In this document: positions 1 through 22,014 of the stretch, in pieces
Numbering within the stretch: the stretch's first letter is position 1
Layout of the letters: every line of letters starts with the position of its first letter
Origin: Procambarus clarkii
Lineage: Eukaryota; Arthropoda; Malacostraca; Decapoda; Cambaridae
Assembly (NCBI RefSeq): GCF_040958095.1
Contig: NC_091219.1
Span: 27,222,477-27,286,476, forward strand
DNA length: 64,000 bases
Reading direction: 5' to 3'
The notes under the pieces: generated by a model
What the model saw: the letters and a program-made list of their open reading frames with translations, nothing else
The model's database searches: none
What the model was told of the DNA's origin: nothing
Translations under genes and position numbers: made by a program

Positions 1-773
1 CTGGATTGTGGGTACAATACCCACAATCTTTTTTTGTGTTTGATGGCCATAACCTGCCCCAATATTTAGAGATAACATGTACACTTTACCAGTAATGCCA
101 AATGTTCCTAGTCCATGCTGATATCATTGCCAAGAATGTGGACTATTACTTAATGTAGGGTCCTTGTAGCCAGCAATCACATGCATAGGCTACCGGTCCA
201 ACTTTAATCTCGTGCATCATTACAAATAACACTATAATCCCTCTTCCTTTTTACTTCATATAAACAGCCAATTCATCTTTCCCTTATAACTCTCTGAACA
301 CACATTTCACCATGAAAGAGATTCTTCAGTAGAGAAGGGTACACCCTTTCCTAAATTTATCCCCCAGAGTTTATATCAGATTCAATGAGTGCTTTCCAAG
401 TGTTGACCCAAGCTGGCACTCCTTTGCAGAATTTGTTGAAGTTTCATTAAACTTTAGATCTGATTCTTTATTATATCATGAATAATTTTTATGCCTATTG
501 TTCTTATGAACTCATACCTTGGTGAGTACCTTCTTATGAATTTCATACCTTGTAAGTATAATCATCCTAAGACGATATGGATGCCTTTGTGTGTTGCAGA
601 TTCAAATGAGCATCTAAAGCATTTTGTCATAGAATTCTACACACTGGATTGGCTATCAAAAGTGAAGCAGCTACTGTAATAATAATTTTCAAAATTATTG
701 TTACTGCAAGAAACACTTTCTTAATGTCATTACTTCACTTTCATCATTGTTAAAGATGACTTTTTATTTTCAG
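1..773. other. Intron of the TENT4 gene, no further feature
   Basis: This stretch precedes the first visible TENT4 exon. It is AT-rich and ends in a T-rich tract and CAG at 771-773, a good 3' splice site. I saw no exon for the part of the polymerase that should come just before (the helical N-terminal segment and the Gly-Ser of the nucleotidyltransferase site), so that part lies left of the window. An open frame at 491-679 has no family resemblance and no clear splice borders. Confidence 0.6.
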
Positions 774-9506
<8,733 letters not shown>

Positions 9507-9875
9507 TTGAAGGAGGATACCGAGATTCTTCCTGCAAGTGGTGATATGTTTTCTAAGCGCTCTGATGACCGGACAGAGTTGCATAATTCCCACCTTTGAT
9601 GGTGGACGGTCAGGTGACTGTGATGTTGACCGTGCCCCGAGAGGTGCAGGTCAAACCCTCTTCCGTGTTTCTGTGAATATCTTTGTGCAGCTCTTGTTCT
9701 GCCAAGGAGTGGAAAAAATATACAGTACAGACAATGGTGTTAAGGCAGCCCTTCATTCTCCAAATCATTGCATTAGAACTGCATGTTATGTGCGAACAGT
9801 GTCTTGCGTAGTGACAGACTTCGAGTGAATTGGGTGTCTTCTTCCACAAACAATAAAGATTTTAGTAGACCAATA
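9507..9875 (+). other. TENT4: TENT4 3' UTR (proximal end)
   Basis: Non-coding sequence after the TGA at 9504-9506, reaching about 20 bases past an AATAAA at 9852. A longer form is possible, because further AATAAA-like words occur between 10535 and 10870. Confidence 0.6.
9852..9857 (+). promoter_or_regulatory. TENT4: Poly(A) signal AATAAA for TENT4
   Basis: This is the first canonical hexamer after the stop codon, about 345 bases downstream of it, with a T-rich stretch after 9885. Confidence 0.55.
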
Positions 9876-12420
9876 TCCTTAGAGCTCATTTTTAAGAGTT
9901 TTATTTATATTCTTTAAGCTCAACTTGGCTGTTTTGGTGGCTGATTCAAGTCATCCAAGTCATTTCAAATAAATGTTTTATATGAGTTTAACTTTTGAGA
10001 TTGTAAATTCAATCTCTGTGAGTCATTTTAAGCTCTTGGGAGTCACATGACACCCCAAGGGAGTGTTATTGGGTGGATGATATCTCTGGCCTATGCAAAA
10101 AAATATAAAAGGAAAAAGAAAAAAAAAGGAAAAAAAAAAAGAAAAAAGTCCAAACTAGTAGTGAAGGAGGGAAGGTTCCCAGTGTGTGTGCATATGTGCT
10201 TGTGAGTGTATTTGTGCTAGTGTGTATACATGAATGTGCAATAGTGCATATGTTTACATGCATACATACTTTGTGTATGTGAAAAGCATGTCAAATATGT
10301 GTTTTAAGGTTCATGTATCAGAGGAGAATGTTGGCCCCTGTGTGGGCCCTAGTGTGTGTGTGTATGGGCATGTATATCTGCATATATGCAGATGAAATAC
10401 ATGTTTTGAAATGAAATGAAATACAAATTGAAATACATGTGATGGTGGGGATGGTAGGCAGACTGAATGTTTAAGGGTGAGAGGGGTTATGACTTATTTT
10501 TGTGAATCCCTGTTGGACCAAAATCTTGTTGAGTGAAATAAAATAGTTATATTAATGGATATTGTTGTGCATCTTGATAATTTGTTGTTTTCCAACTCAT
10601 GACAATTGACTGAGGCCACTCACTGCCCACAAAGTTAACCTGCACGATGGCTGTAATAAAACTACCAGTTGTGGATCATTGGTTCAGTGCCACTGTGAGG
10701 CATAATTACACGTCGGCCAAGTGGGATTGGTTTGTGACTAAATATTTTCCTAGATTGTGATTTGCTGTGCCAAGAAACTACTTTTGCCGAAGAAAGGTGT
10801 ACTGTACAGAGGAGTTAATCCAAAAATCATCTAAGTCATGAATAGAAGTCCATATCATTTATGTTCTAATAAATAAATTAATGTTCTAATTCAGTAATAG
10901 AATATTTTCCTATGTGAATGACAGTGTAGTTGTACCATAGTTATTTATTGTATTAATTATAAATGCATTTGAAAATTACATAGGTTGTACATGACTGTGT
11001 ATTTGCATAAATTGATTGCTATTTCTATATTTAGTTGAACATGGAGCAGCTGTATGCAACTGAAAGTTAAGCCTCTCCAATGTTTTTCTAAGATTTGAAC
11101 ATTTTGATGAAATCCTAGTGTGATATTTGTTTGTGTTGATGCTTGTACCAGTGTCAGTGTAGCCCAGTTTCCAGCAGGTGCAATTGTGCTAAGATTGATC
11201 ATACATTGTAATGGCAGGTTTAAGTCACCATGGTGTAAAGTGCATTTTGGACAACTATTGTGAATACTTAATGATGTGATGACTTGGGTTCCATCTTAGA
11301 GGCCTGAGTAGTGAGGATTGGTAAGGTAATCATTGTAATCATAATGATTACAATGTGATCATTATGGGTAACAATACACAGAAGCAGCATTGAAAAGTAA
11401 CTTATAAACATGTGTTGTGAATCTTGATTGTTGGGTAGAGTTAGCAGTGACTAATGTTGGGAAAGGTGATAGCTGGACACTGTCAGCCAGAACCCCTGGG
11501 CCAGGTGGTCCCATTTTTGTTTGCCACATGAAATTTTCTTGATGGGCAGTCACTCTTGTAGCCAGTTACTGGGCTAAGCCACTCAACCTTGACTGGGAAG
11601 TTGCCACCTCACTACTAAGCAAATGGTTGGAAAACAATTTTTATTTTGATATACTACTACAAACTTTACAACATATTAATAAGTATATCTTGTGGTATAG
11701 TGAGGTAAATGTTTTGATGAGTTACCTATCGGCTCAGTTGAGTAAATCATGACAAAGTATACCATCCATTGCAATAAAGTCAGTTATTGGTGAGAATATT
11801 GTATACAGGCTAATGAGATTTTCATATGTTATGTGTACCTTTCATTACATAATGATAACTGGTAGATGAGAGTGCTTACTCATCAGTTACACATCAAAAT
11901 AAGTAAATGATTATTGTGTTTGAGTAGATGGAGAGTATTATGAGAAACACACTGGGCTAGCTGTCGGACAAGTGGTGAGATTTTAGCTACCTGTAATAAC
12001 ACAGGCTTGGATGTATTATTAGGTTTCTCCAAGAAATTAACAAAAATGGTAGGATTTCTGATTTTTGTACAAATATTTGCAGTGTGAATATTGCCTTGGA
12101 AAATTTCTTATTAAAAATTAAGGCAAAAAAAGCAAATGTTGTGAAGGTCCTTTTCTTCTTGGATTCCTAGATTGCTAGCAGCTGTTATAAAAATGTTGAC
12201 AGAGGCTTGTAGAAACTATGAGTGATAGAACAACAAGAATAGCCCATCATCTTTTGAAAACCTGGAAGAGCAAGTAAACTAATCATTGCAGAAACTGTCA
12301 TTTCTTAGTAAAGGTACTGTACTCTTATGTATTGAATATGCGACATACAATACACACCACCACCCTCCCATCAACAGCCTAATACCACTCCTGACAATAA
12401 CACACCACCACCCTCTCATT
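9876..12420. other. Intergenic spacer, mostly featureless
   Basis: The spacer holds an A-rich patch at 10095-10150 and a TG/ATG-rich patch at 10175-10400. Apart from the small open frame described separately, no coding or repeat signal stands out. Confidence 0.55.
10647..10760 (+). CDS. Small open frame, 37 residues, unassigned
   Basis: An ATG in fair context (GCACGATGG) opens a 37-residue frame starting MAVIKLPVVDHWFSATV and ending KYFPRL. The residue mix (five aromatic/Trp clusters, several basic residues) looks more protein-like than its AT-rich surroundings. I recognise no family. It could be a chance frame, a lost exon or a repeat relic. No TATA box or splice site supports it. Confidence 0.15.
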   Translation: MAVIKLPVVDHWFSATVRHNYTSAKWDWFVTKYFPRL

Positions 12421-12434
12421 AACAACCTAATTCC

Positions 12435-12501
12435 CAATTTCCCTGTGCACCCGGGCTCTGTCAACGCATTGTTGACAGACCCCGGGTGCATGGGGGAATT
12501 G
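12435..12501. repeat. Long near-perfect hairpin
   Basis: CAATTTCCCTGTGCACCCGG and CTCTGTCAAC pair with GTTGACAGAC and CCCGGGTGCATGGGGGAATTG around a 5-base loop. The GC-rich stem stands out in AT-rich spacer. It is probably the core of a dispersed foldback repeat that continues to about 12570. Confidence 0.85.
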
Positions 12502-12977
12502 TGTAAAACCCCAGTTTGTGTCTCGGAGAGGCTGCGGGATCCATGTGAGGGCAGTAGCACTCCTGGTTGCAACCTAATTCCACCCCTGTCATTAACACTA
12601 CCACCACCATCCTCCCATCAATAAAGCTGCAGCAGGTTTGAATAATAACTCACTTGTGCAGTTTTCTAGCTGTGTTGCTGCCTACATTCTGTACAAGCTA
12701 GGCTATCATTGCACCATATACCTTATATTGCCACAAACAAAATTACAATCTAGGATATTATTACATTAACTTAAGATTTAGTCAATATTTTCCAAGTCAT
12801 TATTGAAGGGACCCTATTCATTTTTTTATTATTTCCAATATTTTGCCACTTTTTATATTGCTATATTAATGCCTAGATTAGTAGCTCATATGGGGCTTTA
12901 TTTGAAAGAAATCATTCAACTCCTAAGTATTTTATTTTGAGTTGCAAGAAAATCTTGCAAAATAATTATATAAGGTA

Positions 12978-13123
12978 TGATCCCACCACAATTTGAATCA
13001 GCAAGGTCGTAGATCTTCCCACTGGCTACCACAGTACTAATACCACTCCACCAGTAGTACTGGTACAGTGGTAGCCAGCGGGGTGGTCCCTGGCCTCACA
13101 GGTTCCAACCTTGGTGGGATCAT
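12978..13123. repeat. Inverted-repeat element with a tRNA-like box
   Basis: ATGATCCCACCA at the left pairs with TTGGTGGGATCAT at the right, and TGGCTACCAC pairs with GTGGTAGCCA inside. The right arm holds a B-box-like AGGTTCCAACC after GTGGTAGCCAGCGGGGTGG, which suggests a tRNA-derived origin. Confidence 0.6.
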
Positions 13124-13307
13124 AGAGTTTATGATGATAAAATACATTATATTTTTTGTTATGATGAAAGCAAAAAAATAATCAGATTAATTACAAGCTA
13201 TTGGAGAGTACTTACAATGTAAGTTATATAAAATAAATTGCTATTTCTGAGGATTTGTGATCTGGCATTTCTGGCAGGAAAATTAAAATCTCAAAACTCC
13301 ATTACCA

Positions 13308-13532
<225 letters not shown>

Positions 13533-13606
13533 CATTCTACTTCATTCTACTTTGCTCTGATGAAGGCAATTTAAGCCGAAAATGCATTTAGCATTCTCTA
13601 TTTTTC

Positions 13607-13729
<123 letters not shown>

Positions 13730-13733
13730 AAAT

Positions 13734-14149
13734 GTCGTACCTAGTAGTCAGAACGCACTTCTCGGCCTACTATGCAAGGCCCAATTTGCCTAATAGGCAG
13801 AGTGATATTCTTTATTTTCAATAAATTGTTTCCAATTAGTATATTTGAATTATTATTATTATATTATATTATATTATATTATATTATATTATATTAAGAA
13901 CATATATTATTTACTTAGTTTAGGCTAGGTTAAGATAGGTTAGGTTAGGTAGGGTTGGTTAGGTTGTCATATATCTACGTTAGTTTTAACTTAAATTTTA
14001 AAAAATTAACACAAACATAATGAAATGGATAGCTTTATCATTTCATAAGAAAAAAATTAGAAAAGTAAATAAATTCAGGAAAACTTGGCTTATTAGGCAA
14101 ATCGGGCCTTGCATAGTAGGCTGAGAAGTGCGTTCTGGCTACTAGGTAC

Positions 14150-14152
<3 letters not shown>
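13734..14152 (+). mobile_element. TA-flanked inverted-repeat element, complete copy of about 419 bp
   Basis: The left end is GTCGTACCTAGTAGTCAGAA and the right end is its inverse (GGCTACTAGGTACGAC). The centre has an expanded (ATATT)n run and TTAGGTTAGG blocks. It is bounded by long (TA)n on both sides. It belongs to the same family as the copies at 4178-4390 and 4431-4799. Confidence 0.9.

Positions 14153-14212
<60 letters not shown>
14153..14212. repeat. (TA)n microsatellite
   Basis: A pure TA run directly abutting the right end of the preceding element. Confidence 0.95.
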
Positions 14213-14217
<5 letters not shown>

Positions 14218-15830
14218 TAATATTTTTCCAGGTCTTTTTCAGTGTTAAAAAAATTACTGCAGTTATATTTGCAATCTGGGATAGTTGTTTATAAATCATT
14301 AATTATTATTATTATTTTTTTTTTATTAATTTTTGTTAACTCAGTTTGTCATAAGTGATTATGATTTAATGCTAAATTTCAAAGAAATAGTAATCTGAGA
14401 ATGTCATTCTAGAGTAAAGTTGACCTGGGGCTGCATAACACTGAAGAGTTTGTAAGCTGCTTTAACACTAATCTTGAATGGCAATCCAAAACATGAAGAT
14501 TTGGTAAATATGTTCCAATTATTAATGTTGTAATGCTGCTTTTAAGTTGTATTTATGCATAAACTTGGAATTTCTTCCTAAATATTAATAGTGTATGGCC
14601 TATCTGATACATACAGCTAAAATTGATTTTGTTTACAAATGCAAGTAAAAAATTAATTTGAGATAGGTACACAAAACAAGAAATACCCTTTCTGACTTTG
14701 ATGGTTTCCCTTTTCCATAAGAGAACTGCACCACTACTAACATTTGGGGCCTTTTGCCACATTTTATAAGTGTTAATTTTTGTTCTTTGTCTAGATTCTT
14801 TTTCTGTTAGTTCCACTTAACCTGCACAGGCATACGTTTGCTTCAGACACTCCTCAACCTTTCTCCCCACACTGCTTACATAGTCCAAGAAAATCACAGC
14901 TACAATATAGTAGCTGGAATGTCAAATTATTTGGCAGATGTGTCAGTGGATCCTTCAACTTGAAAGTATTTGATATATCTGGGAAAGATTCTTCATGTGG
15001 CTGCTCTCTACACAGGGCTGGTGCTTGCATATGATTTCCTTATCCTTAAATGTGATCTGTGCCTACATGGGGCTTTTTCTTAAGGAAGAAAGGGTTCACA
15101 ATAGTCAAATTGATGAATTAGCCTGTTCTGAATTTTCAAAGTACAAAGGTTTTTAGTAGTGCTGTAGTGATGAAGGACAAAGCATAATAGTAAATCATAA
15201 ATAATATTTATTGGTCAACAGACAAATAATTTTAGATCTTAGTGTGAATGCAATACCCATACAAAGTACTGTACAGTCAGTATATAGTTCAGTATGAGAT
15301 CTGTAAGTCATCAGTCTTACAATAATCACAGTTTGTCAGAATACTATAGGAATTGCAGACCTGTAAATCATGTGAATCCTTTGGGATTGCAAAACTTGCA
15401 GCTATAAAAGCTCTGGAAATCCTACTGGGATAACAGTGTATATAGATGAATGGAAATATTTTAAGGATTCCAACACAGGTCTTTGCATGGGAGAAGACCA
15501 AGAGCCTAGCAACATACAGATGTGGGTAATTGCATTTGTTATTAGTAAATGTGATAAAATATTTATTGGATAGTAAGCACTATAATATTTGTTGGGTAGT
15601 AAACACTATGTATCACATAACTAATAGTTTTATAAGATTTGTACACCAAATGTTTAAATTAAAATAGTTTAAATATAGATTGCACTTGTGCAATAATAAT
15701 TTAATCTTCATAATGCTGGTACTTCACTGTATATAAGCTATTTATTATAGTTACTGGCTAGTTATATTAAGACTCATCAGATTAAGTGGCTGGTTAAGTT
15801 GTGTGTGTGAGTGCTGATGGAGAATTGTGA
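14213..15830. other. Intergenic spacer, nothing recognised
   Basis: AT-rich single-copy-looking sequence. No coding frame with family resemblance and no clear tandem or inverted repeat was seen. Confidence 0.55.
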
Positions 15831-15834
15831 GGAC

Positions 15835-16215
15835 AGAGTATACTGTTGTGGGAAGGGAGATTATGCTTATGTAGGAGGGGGGAGTATGCTGAAACAGGAG
15901 GGGAGTGAGGCAAATTGTACTGCTGTAGGAGGGGGTGTGAGGGAAGAGTATGCTATTGTAGGAAGGGTGTGAGGGGGAGAGTATACCTTCCCCTTATGAT
16001 ATACATACAGGTCTCCCCTTTCATTTAACCCCTTATGGTTAAATACAGATCTGTCTACCTTACCTGTTTTCATTACTTTACATTTATTTGGATTGAATTC
16101 CAGGAGCCATTTACCTGCCTACTCCAGAAGTTTGTGAGGGGGAGTGTGTGATGGTTTAGGGGTGTGAGGGGGAGTGTGTGATGGTTTAGGGGTGTGAGGG
16201 GGAGATAATGCTGGT
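15835..16215. repeat. G-rich imperfect tandem repeats around a LINE piece
   Basis: Motifs such as GTAGGAGGGG and GTGTGAGGGGGAG recur before and after 15990-16130. A 28-bp unit with GTGTGTGATGGTTTAGGG is repeated twice near 16135-16200. Confidence 0.6.
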
Positions 16216-17400
16216 GTAGGAGTGTGCTTACCTATTAGTGACTATGGGGTTGTAAAATATCTCTGTGCTCTGCCTCCTAGAAATTTAGGCTTGGATCGCT
16301 ATTTGCAGCTCTCAACATTCAAGTTCCCTTCATAATTTTTCTTAAAATTTGTGGATGGAAGGAGCTTTGACAACTTCCTTTAATGCACTACACTTGCTGA
16401 CGATCTATAAAGGGTATGAGAATTTTCTTCCATTTCTCTGACTTGGTTATGTATCCTATTTCCATTGATGTTTCCTTGTCCTACCGTCTTTCAATTAAAA
16501 TAGGCTGTCGTTGTCTGTGTTGTCTATTCCTTTCAGTACTGTACCTTGTTTCTTCTGTCCTCGAAGGTTCTGAAAGCGAGTTCACTTATCCTGAGCTCAT
16601 ACCTGAACCTCTCTCAGTTCTGCTAATATTCTTCTGATACTAAACTTCTGTACTTTCTCAAGTTTTTGTTTGTGTGTCACAAACTGTGGGTTCCACATGG
16701 GTAGCATATCAAATTTGAAAGCCTCCTTATTTAGATGCATAAATTACATTCATATAGTTGCCAACTTCGTGAATGCCATTGACATCAACATGTTCACATG
16801 AGCTTCTGCTAATAGTGTTGGAATTATATTCCCATCCAGGTATTTTTTCTCTTATTGTTTCATCTAGTTGCCTTTTCCTTAGGGTGTGGTTACCTACAGG
16901 TCACTCGTCTCCCTTTATTATCTTACTTATTTGGATTGAATTCTAGTTGCTGATATTAGCCCACCCCCTGAGGTTTGTTAAAATGTCATTTTTGCAGCAC
17001 TTGACAGTCCCCAGTCCTTACTGTCATTAACTTTTGCAAACAATAACTCGAGTAATGGAAATGGGGGTACTCGGGTGTATGGTTATTGCATTTAATTTTT
17101 TATAAATGGTTACATTTAATTGGTACCCTTAGTCAAGTTTCTACCAATTAAAGTTTCTTGTTTATTTGTAATAATTGTGGATGGGCTTGTGATTTCTGGA
17201 GCGCCTTAGATACTCAGTTCCCAAAACCCATTTCTTCACCGACGTGTAAAAGCTCACTCCTGGTAGGTCATTTACGTAGAAAGAGCAATGGCTCTTGGAC
17301 AAAGCCCTGGTACATCCTACTTTCCACTCCTCTACATTCTGATACATCCTCTCTATGACTCTTTTTGTTTCTTATCTATCGGGTAATCTCAAGTCCGTTA
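15980..17400 (-). mobile_element. Decayed LINE fragment
   Basis: Minus-strand frames show WLLEFNPNKCKVMKTGKV near 16000-16120, LEFNPNK again near 16930, and FYVNDLPG near 17250. These are landmarks of the reverse transcriptase and its C-terminal region in CR1/Jockey-like LINEs. Many stops interrupt it. The doubled FNPNK block suggests two overlapping insertions or a rearranged copy. Confidence 0.65.
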
Positions 17401-18290
17401 TCTCCATTTATCTTCATGTGTGTGTGTGTGTGTGTTTAAATCAAAAGCTATCTGGCAGTCTAAGAAAATAGTTTACCTATCTTTTGTTCTCTTGCCTTAT
17501 TTTGTAACCCTGTCATGTGTGAGGGGGAGAGGATGGAGGTATAGGAGAGTAGTGAAGGAAAATGAGAGGACAGTTGAGAACAATTAATTTGTTCTATTGA
17601 AGTATTTTTTTTTTACAAATAAAGGGAAGTCTTATAATATTGTACATGTGATGTGTAATGGTTGTTCTTGGATGAATTGTTTCAGGCATGTTTCTTAAAA
17701 GCAGATTTGACTGCTGGTATTGATAGGGATCATTTAAGGGATTGGGATAAAGGTTCCAGATGAATGGAGCCTGATATATGATGGATATTAGTGACATACA
17801 ACTTCTGTATGCTGTTTAGTTTGTGTGTGTGAGCAAAATTGTGGGTGGTAGTTTAAAAGGTTTTTGTATCGATTATCCAATGGACCATGGAACTTTTTAA
17901 TTGGCTACAGATTTCTATTATTCATAAGGAAATTTCCCTGTATAAATTCAGTATAGGTAGGGTCGAGCTAGCATACATGTAAATTTTAATTGATCATGAA
18001 AGAAAGTGCTTTAGGAGTATAGAGCTGTAAAGGAAATTAAGTATTTCCTTATAAAATTATTTGTGGGGAATACATTACAGCATGTGTAAATAGGAATGGA
18101 ATAATACACTGAAGATATACATGCACATTCAAACTTCTTTAGCAAACTCGGAGCAAATAGAGTGCACACCAACAACTATTTTCCGAACTGCACCAAATGA
18201 TTGACTTCATGGTTATTGTCAACATTTATTGCTGAGTGGAACAAAATTTGGTTTATGCTTCCTTCAAACCTATTTCTGAAAATCTGTTAA
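17400..18290. other. Intergenic spacer
   Basis: A short (TG)n lies at about 17417-17434. Nothing else was recognised. Confidence 0.5.
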
Positions 18291-19210
18291 AATTATTATT
18301 TTTTAACATGGTATTTAATGAAAATAAGCAATTGCTCTCTAAAATATTCCACTCAAATTACAGTATTGCAAGGAGTGTTTCAGAAAGCAGTAAAATTTTT
18401 AGTGACTGTATGTGAATGTCTGGAATGGGATCCAAGAGTGAAAATAAGACCACAAAAAAATTGAGCCTATTTCACTTAGCATTTGATGAAAATAGGAATT
18501 TACAGCATTTTGTAAGATACGTTAGTGGTGGCAAGCCGAGGAATGAATAATGTAAACACATTTTTGGCCATTTCTGAAAGTGGCATTTGGGTTAAAGACT
18601 AAATCTGACTGAAAGTAGACTTTAAATCTTTATTTTTGACTTAGCATTTGTAAAAGATAAACAATATAAATAATATTTTTGTTAATTGCTCTCAGCTGCA
18701 GTTGGATATGGAATGTTTAGTAAAATGTAACATTTTTGTATAACAACTTGTATGTTTGGATGAATTCACTACCCATAACACTTGTAATTTAAAATTAAAT
18801 ATTTGTGGTTTCTTTTACATAGCATTTGACAAAAATAAATGTTATAGACCACTGTTTTTGTTAAATGCTCCAAATTTTAATTTAGTTTGTTAAAAGAATG
18901 TTTAACAGTTAACATATGTACAAGTAAATAACAAATTTGCATAGTTTTTTTTTTTAATTTAAGTAAAAGTAAAATAACTGTGTATAAAATGTTTTGATGC
19001 TGGAGTCTAATTGAGGAATGTTTAGTAAATATTACAATAGTTTACACCTACTTGTGTGGCAGATGAGATCAGACTGAACATATTTCTGAATTATACCTTT
19101 CTCATGCTCACCTTTTAATAAAAGTAAAGAATACAAGTACCTGTTTGGTTAAATATTCAGAGTTGTAATTTAAGAACAAGATTTGACAATGTTACATAAC
19201 TCTATCCCTT
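18290..19210. repeat. Old tandem array, about 140-180 bp units
   Basis: Related blocks recur at about 18308, 18477, 18640, 18818, 18955 and 19115. Each has a core like TTAGCATTTGAYAAAAATAA, then a TTTTTGTTAAATGCTC-type block, then often GGAATGTTTAGTAAA and a run with TAACA. The copies are strongly diverged and AT-rich, so the array is old. Confidence 0.6.
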
Positions 19211-21590
19211 TCAAACTTGCAGAATGGCACTGCAATGAGTATTTAAAAGACCAGATCAACTATACCGTATATGAAAGCTTCAAAACACTAAAAGTGATTT
19301 GAGAATGCAAATACTTTACAGTAATGTGAAATTTGTACATATTCGTTACTTTTTATAACTATAGGCTCACTGTATATTGGCGTATCACAGGCCAAATCTT
19401 AAGTGAACGAAATTGTAATATATAATCTGAAGCCAGAAATCACTGCCAGTGTGACTACAGATTACAGGATTGATGATCGCTGGCAGAAAAGGTAATCCAA
19501 CACTATAAGATAGTTCCCTCCATGAACTTCATTCTCCAAGGTAGGATTTAAAGAAAATAATGGATAAATAAAAAAATCTACACGTGATGGCAAGGAAAGG
19601 TAATGCTCTTACATCATTAATGTGATTTTAATATCTAAATAGTGGTACTTGTGGCAACTTTTAATACAACGTAATGAATATTTTAGAACAACTTCCTGTG
19701 TCAAGATTTGTTACAAATTCATTATAGTAAAGAAGATGGTTAACTTGTTATACTGCTGAGGAAAATTGGGCAGACTCAATATGGGTGTACAAACTAATAG
19801 GGGTCCCTAAGAAGTCAGTCTTGGAACTGGAATAAGAATTAAGGCACTTTGATACTTCACTCCAACAAATATTTGACCATATATCTTCTATAGTTAATAT
19901 ATACAGTATATGTATATTAGATATATTATCATTACTGTACCCAGTTTCCATTTTTGTTGGGTTGGAGAGAAAAAGTAGAATAATATAAAGGAAAAATAAG
20001 ATTAAATAATAGAACATTAGCATTCCAATGATGCTAAAACACATCACTTATACTTTAACAGTAAACTTTCTAATGAGACTAAAATGCATCATCTTTCAAT
20101 TCTGGGTTTTGTTTAGCCCAATATTGTGCTAAAATATTGTTAGCACAATAGCTTATCAGGGGACCATCCAGAGGTCACCTCCGCTAATTACCTATCACTC
20201 GAGACAATAATATCTCTGCTAGTGATTAATTTTCACACATTAATTACTGGAAAGTAATAGGCTTGTGCTTGTTTTCTTATGGTGATATAAATTAAATATG
20301 TTCAAACATTTCAATATTTTTTACTTATATTTATGCTGAAAATAAATGAAATATTCATGTATTTAGCACGTCACACAATCTATTATCATAATACATTTTG
20401 TTTTACATCTATACTCTGGCAAATTTATTTGCAAACATCTTTACACCAAATTTATAGCCCAAATAGTTATATTCTTTACACCCAAAAAACAGAAAAGAAA
20501 AAAATTAGTATAAACAATACATTCAACACTGGTTTTTCTAGTGATTTTAACCCTTTGGCTGGAAAATACAATAACAGTTTAATCAAGGTATATTGCACTT
20601 GCTGCAACATGTGACCTACATTCATAACCCTAGAAAAACACTTCCAAATCATGTAATATTTGCTTAGTCTCTGAACTTCAGAACAGACACCAGCACCCGG
20701 TAAATGCTACCATGTATTGGTCACAGAATCAAATGTCACCCAAAAATGTATCCTGCATTTTTTTTTACCGCTTTTCTAATTTTTTAAAAATGTATTGTAA
20801 TCTTTTGTGATATGGTTTATGGAAAAAGCAATTTTTCTTCCTTATTAGAAATGTAATAAAAAAATATCATGATTATTGGGTGTACGTATTTATCTATCAA
20901 TACAGTATTTAAGAAAGAATATCTCTCGGTCCAAGGATGGAGGACAGTTGCTTGGGGCTAGCTGTACACAACTTTTCAGTGACTGGTGAGGGGTTGTTGA
21001 CCATGGCTGGGTTGGGGGTCTGCATCTATCATTACCCTCCAATAAAATGTGAAGTGATAAAAGGCAGCAAGACAAGTCCTTAGTACAGTACTGTATTTCA
21101 TCATTTTAAGCCATGGACTGTCATAGGTGGGATGGAGGAGGGGTTGACCCTAATGATGCAACCTTTTGGGGGCAACCAGGGCACTTCATACCTAATTTAG
21201 TGACATTATGTAGGTTGTTTGGGGAACAAAGTACAGTATAGGCAAATATTATGTTACTTGGGGTATATTTTGATTTTTTTTTTTTTTTAGCATTAATTTT
21301 CTTTTGAATGGCACAGTTGCTAAGAAAAATAGTTTAAATTCAAAAGTGGAGATACAGTACTGTATCATGCTTAACATCTTGGTCTATTTTACCTTGCTCA
21401 AGTGAAAAGTAAAATCCTTCATAGTCTACAATTAGGAGTCAATTCTGAAAACAAAAGGCATAAAATTGTTAATTTTTTTATTACATTTACAAAGGGGAAA
21501 ATATGCAGATTAAAACAAATATGACCATCCTTAGTGATCATTTAGTAATCAAATCAGAAATAATAGAAACAAAGGCATACAGAGTAAAAT
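19211..21590. other. Intergenic spacer, nothing recognised
   Basis: AT-rich sequence with no gene, LINE or clear tandem structure. A local inverted pair (ATTGTGCTA with TAGCACAAT) lies at about 20124-20152. Confidence 0.5.
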
Positions 21591-21592
21591 AT

Positions 21593-21598
21593 TTTATT
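21593..21598 (-). promoter_or_regulatory. Mgst1: Candidate poly(A) signal for MGST1
   Basis: AATAAA read on the minus strand, about 180 bases past the MGST1 stop codon. Position and strand fit the 3' end. Confidence 0.45.
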
Positions 21599-21779
21599 AA
21601 ATGAACATAAAATATGCAGCACAACAATATTACAACAAAAATACTCTGAAAAATTATGTGTAACTATTAGAAAAACAACGTAGCCATCATTAGAAACCAA
21701 GAACTATTATTTTTTTTATGTTGATCCTCAAGTGGCAAAGGTGATGTAGAGCGAGCCACTAACAACCCGTCTGCAAGCT

Positions 21780-22014
21780 CTACCAGAAAGTGTAGAGCAC
21801 AGTGCCAACCATGAAAAACTTGACTACCATGCCTGCAAAGTAAGAGAAGCCCCTCAGGAAACTGCCTCGCAGATAAAAGACAGTGTGTAGGATCCTGGCG
21901 GAGGCATAGATTCGGAAGAGGATGCTGGCAGTCAACAGGGATGGGTTGGTGAGCACGTAGAGAAGGCCACATACCCAGAACACAGGGATGTTCTCTAAGT
22001 CGTTCTGGTGAGCT
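21780..22014 (-). CDS. Mgst1: MGST1 exon 3 (signature and last helices)
   Basis: The acceptor is TTCTCGTCAG on the minus strand. Its first base completes the split Arg codon; then AHQNDLENIPVFWVCGLLYV and LTNPSLLTASILFRIYASAR lead to TVLYTFW and TAG. Confidence 0.95.

Noticed and set aside
9538-9849. Frames on both strands just after TENT4
   Set aside because: They lie in the 3' UTR before the poly(A) signal and have no family resemblance.
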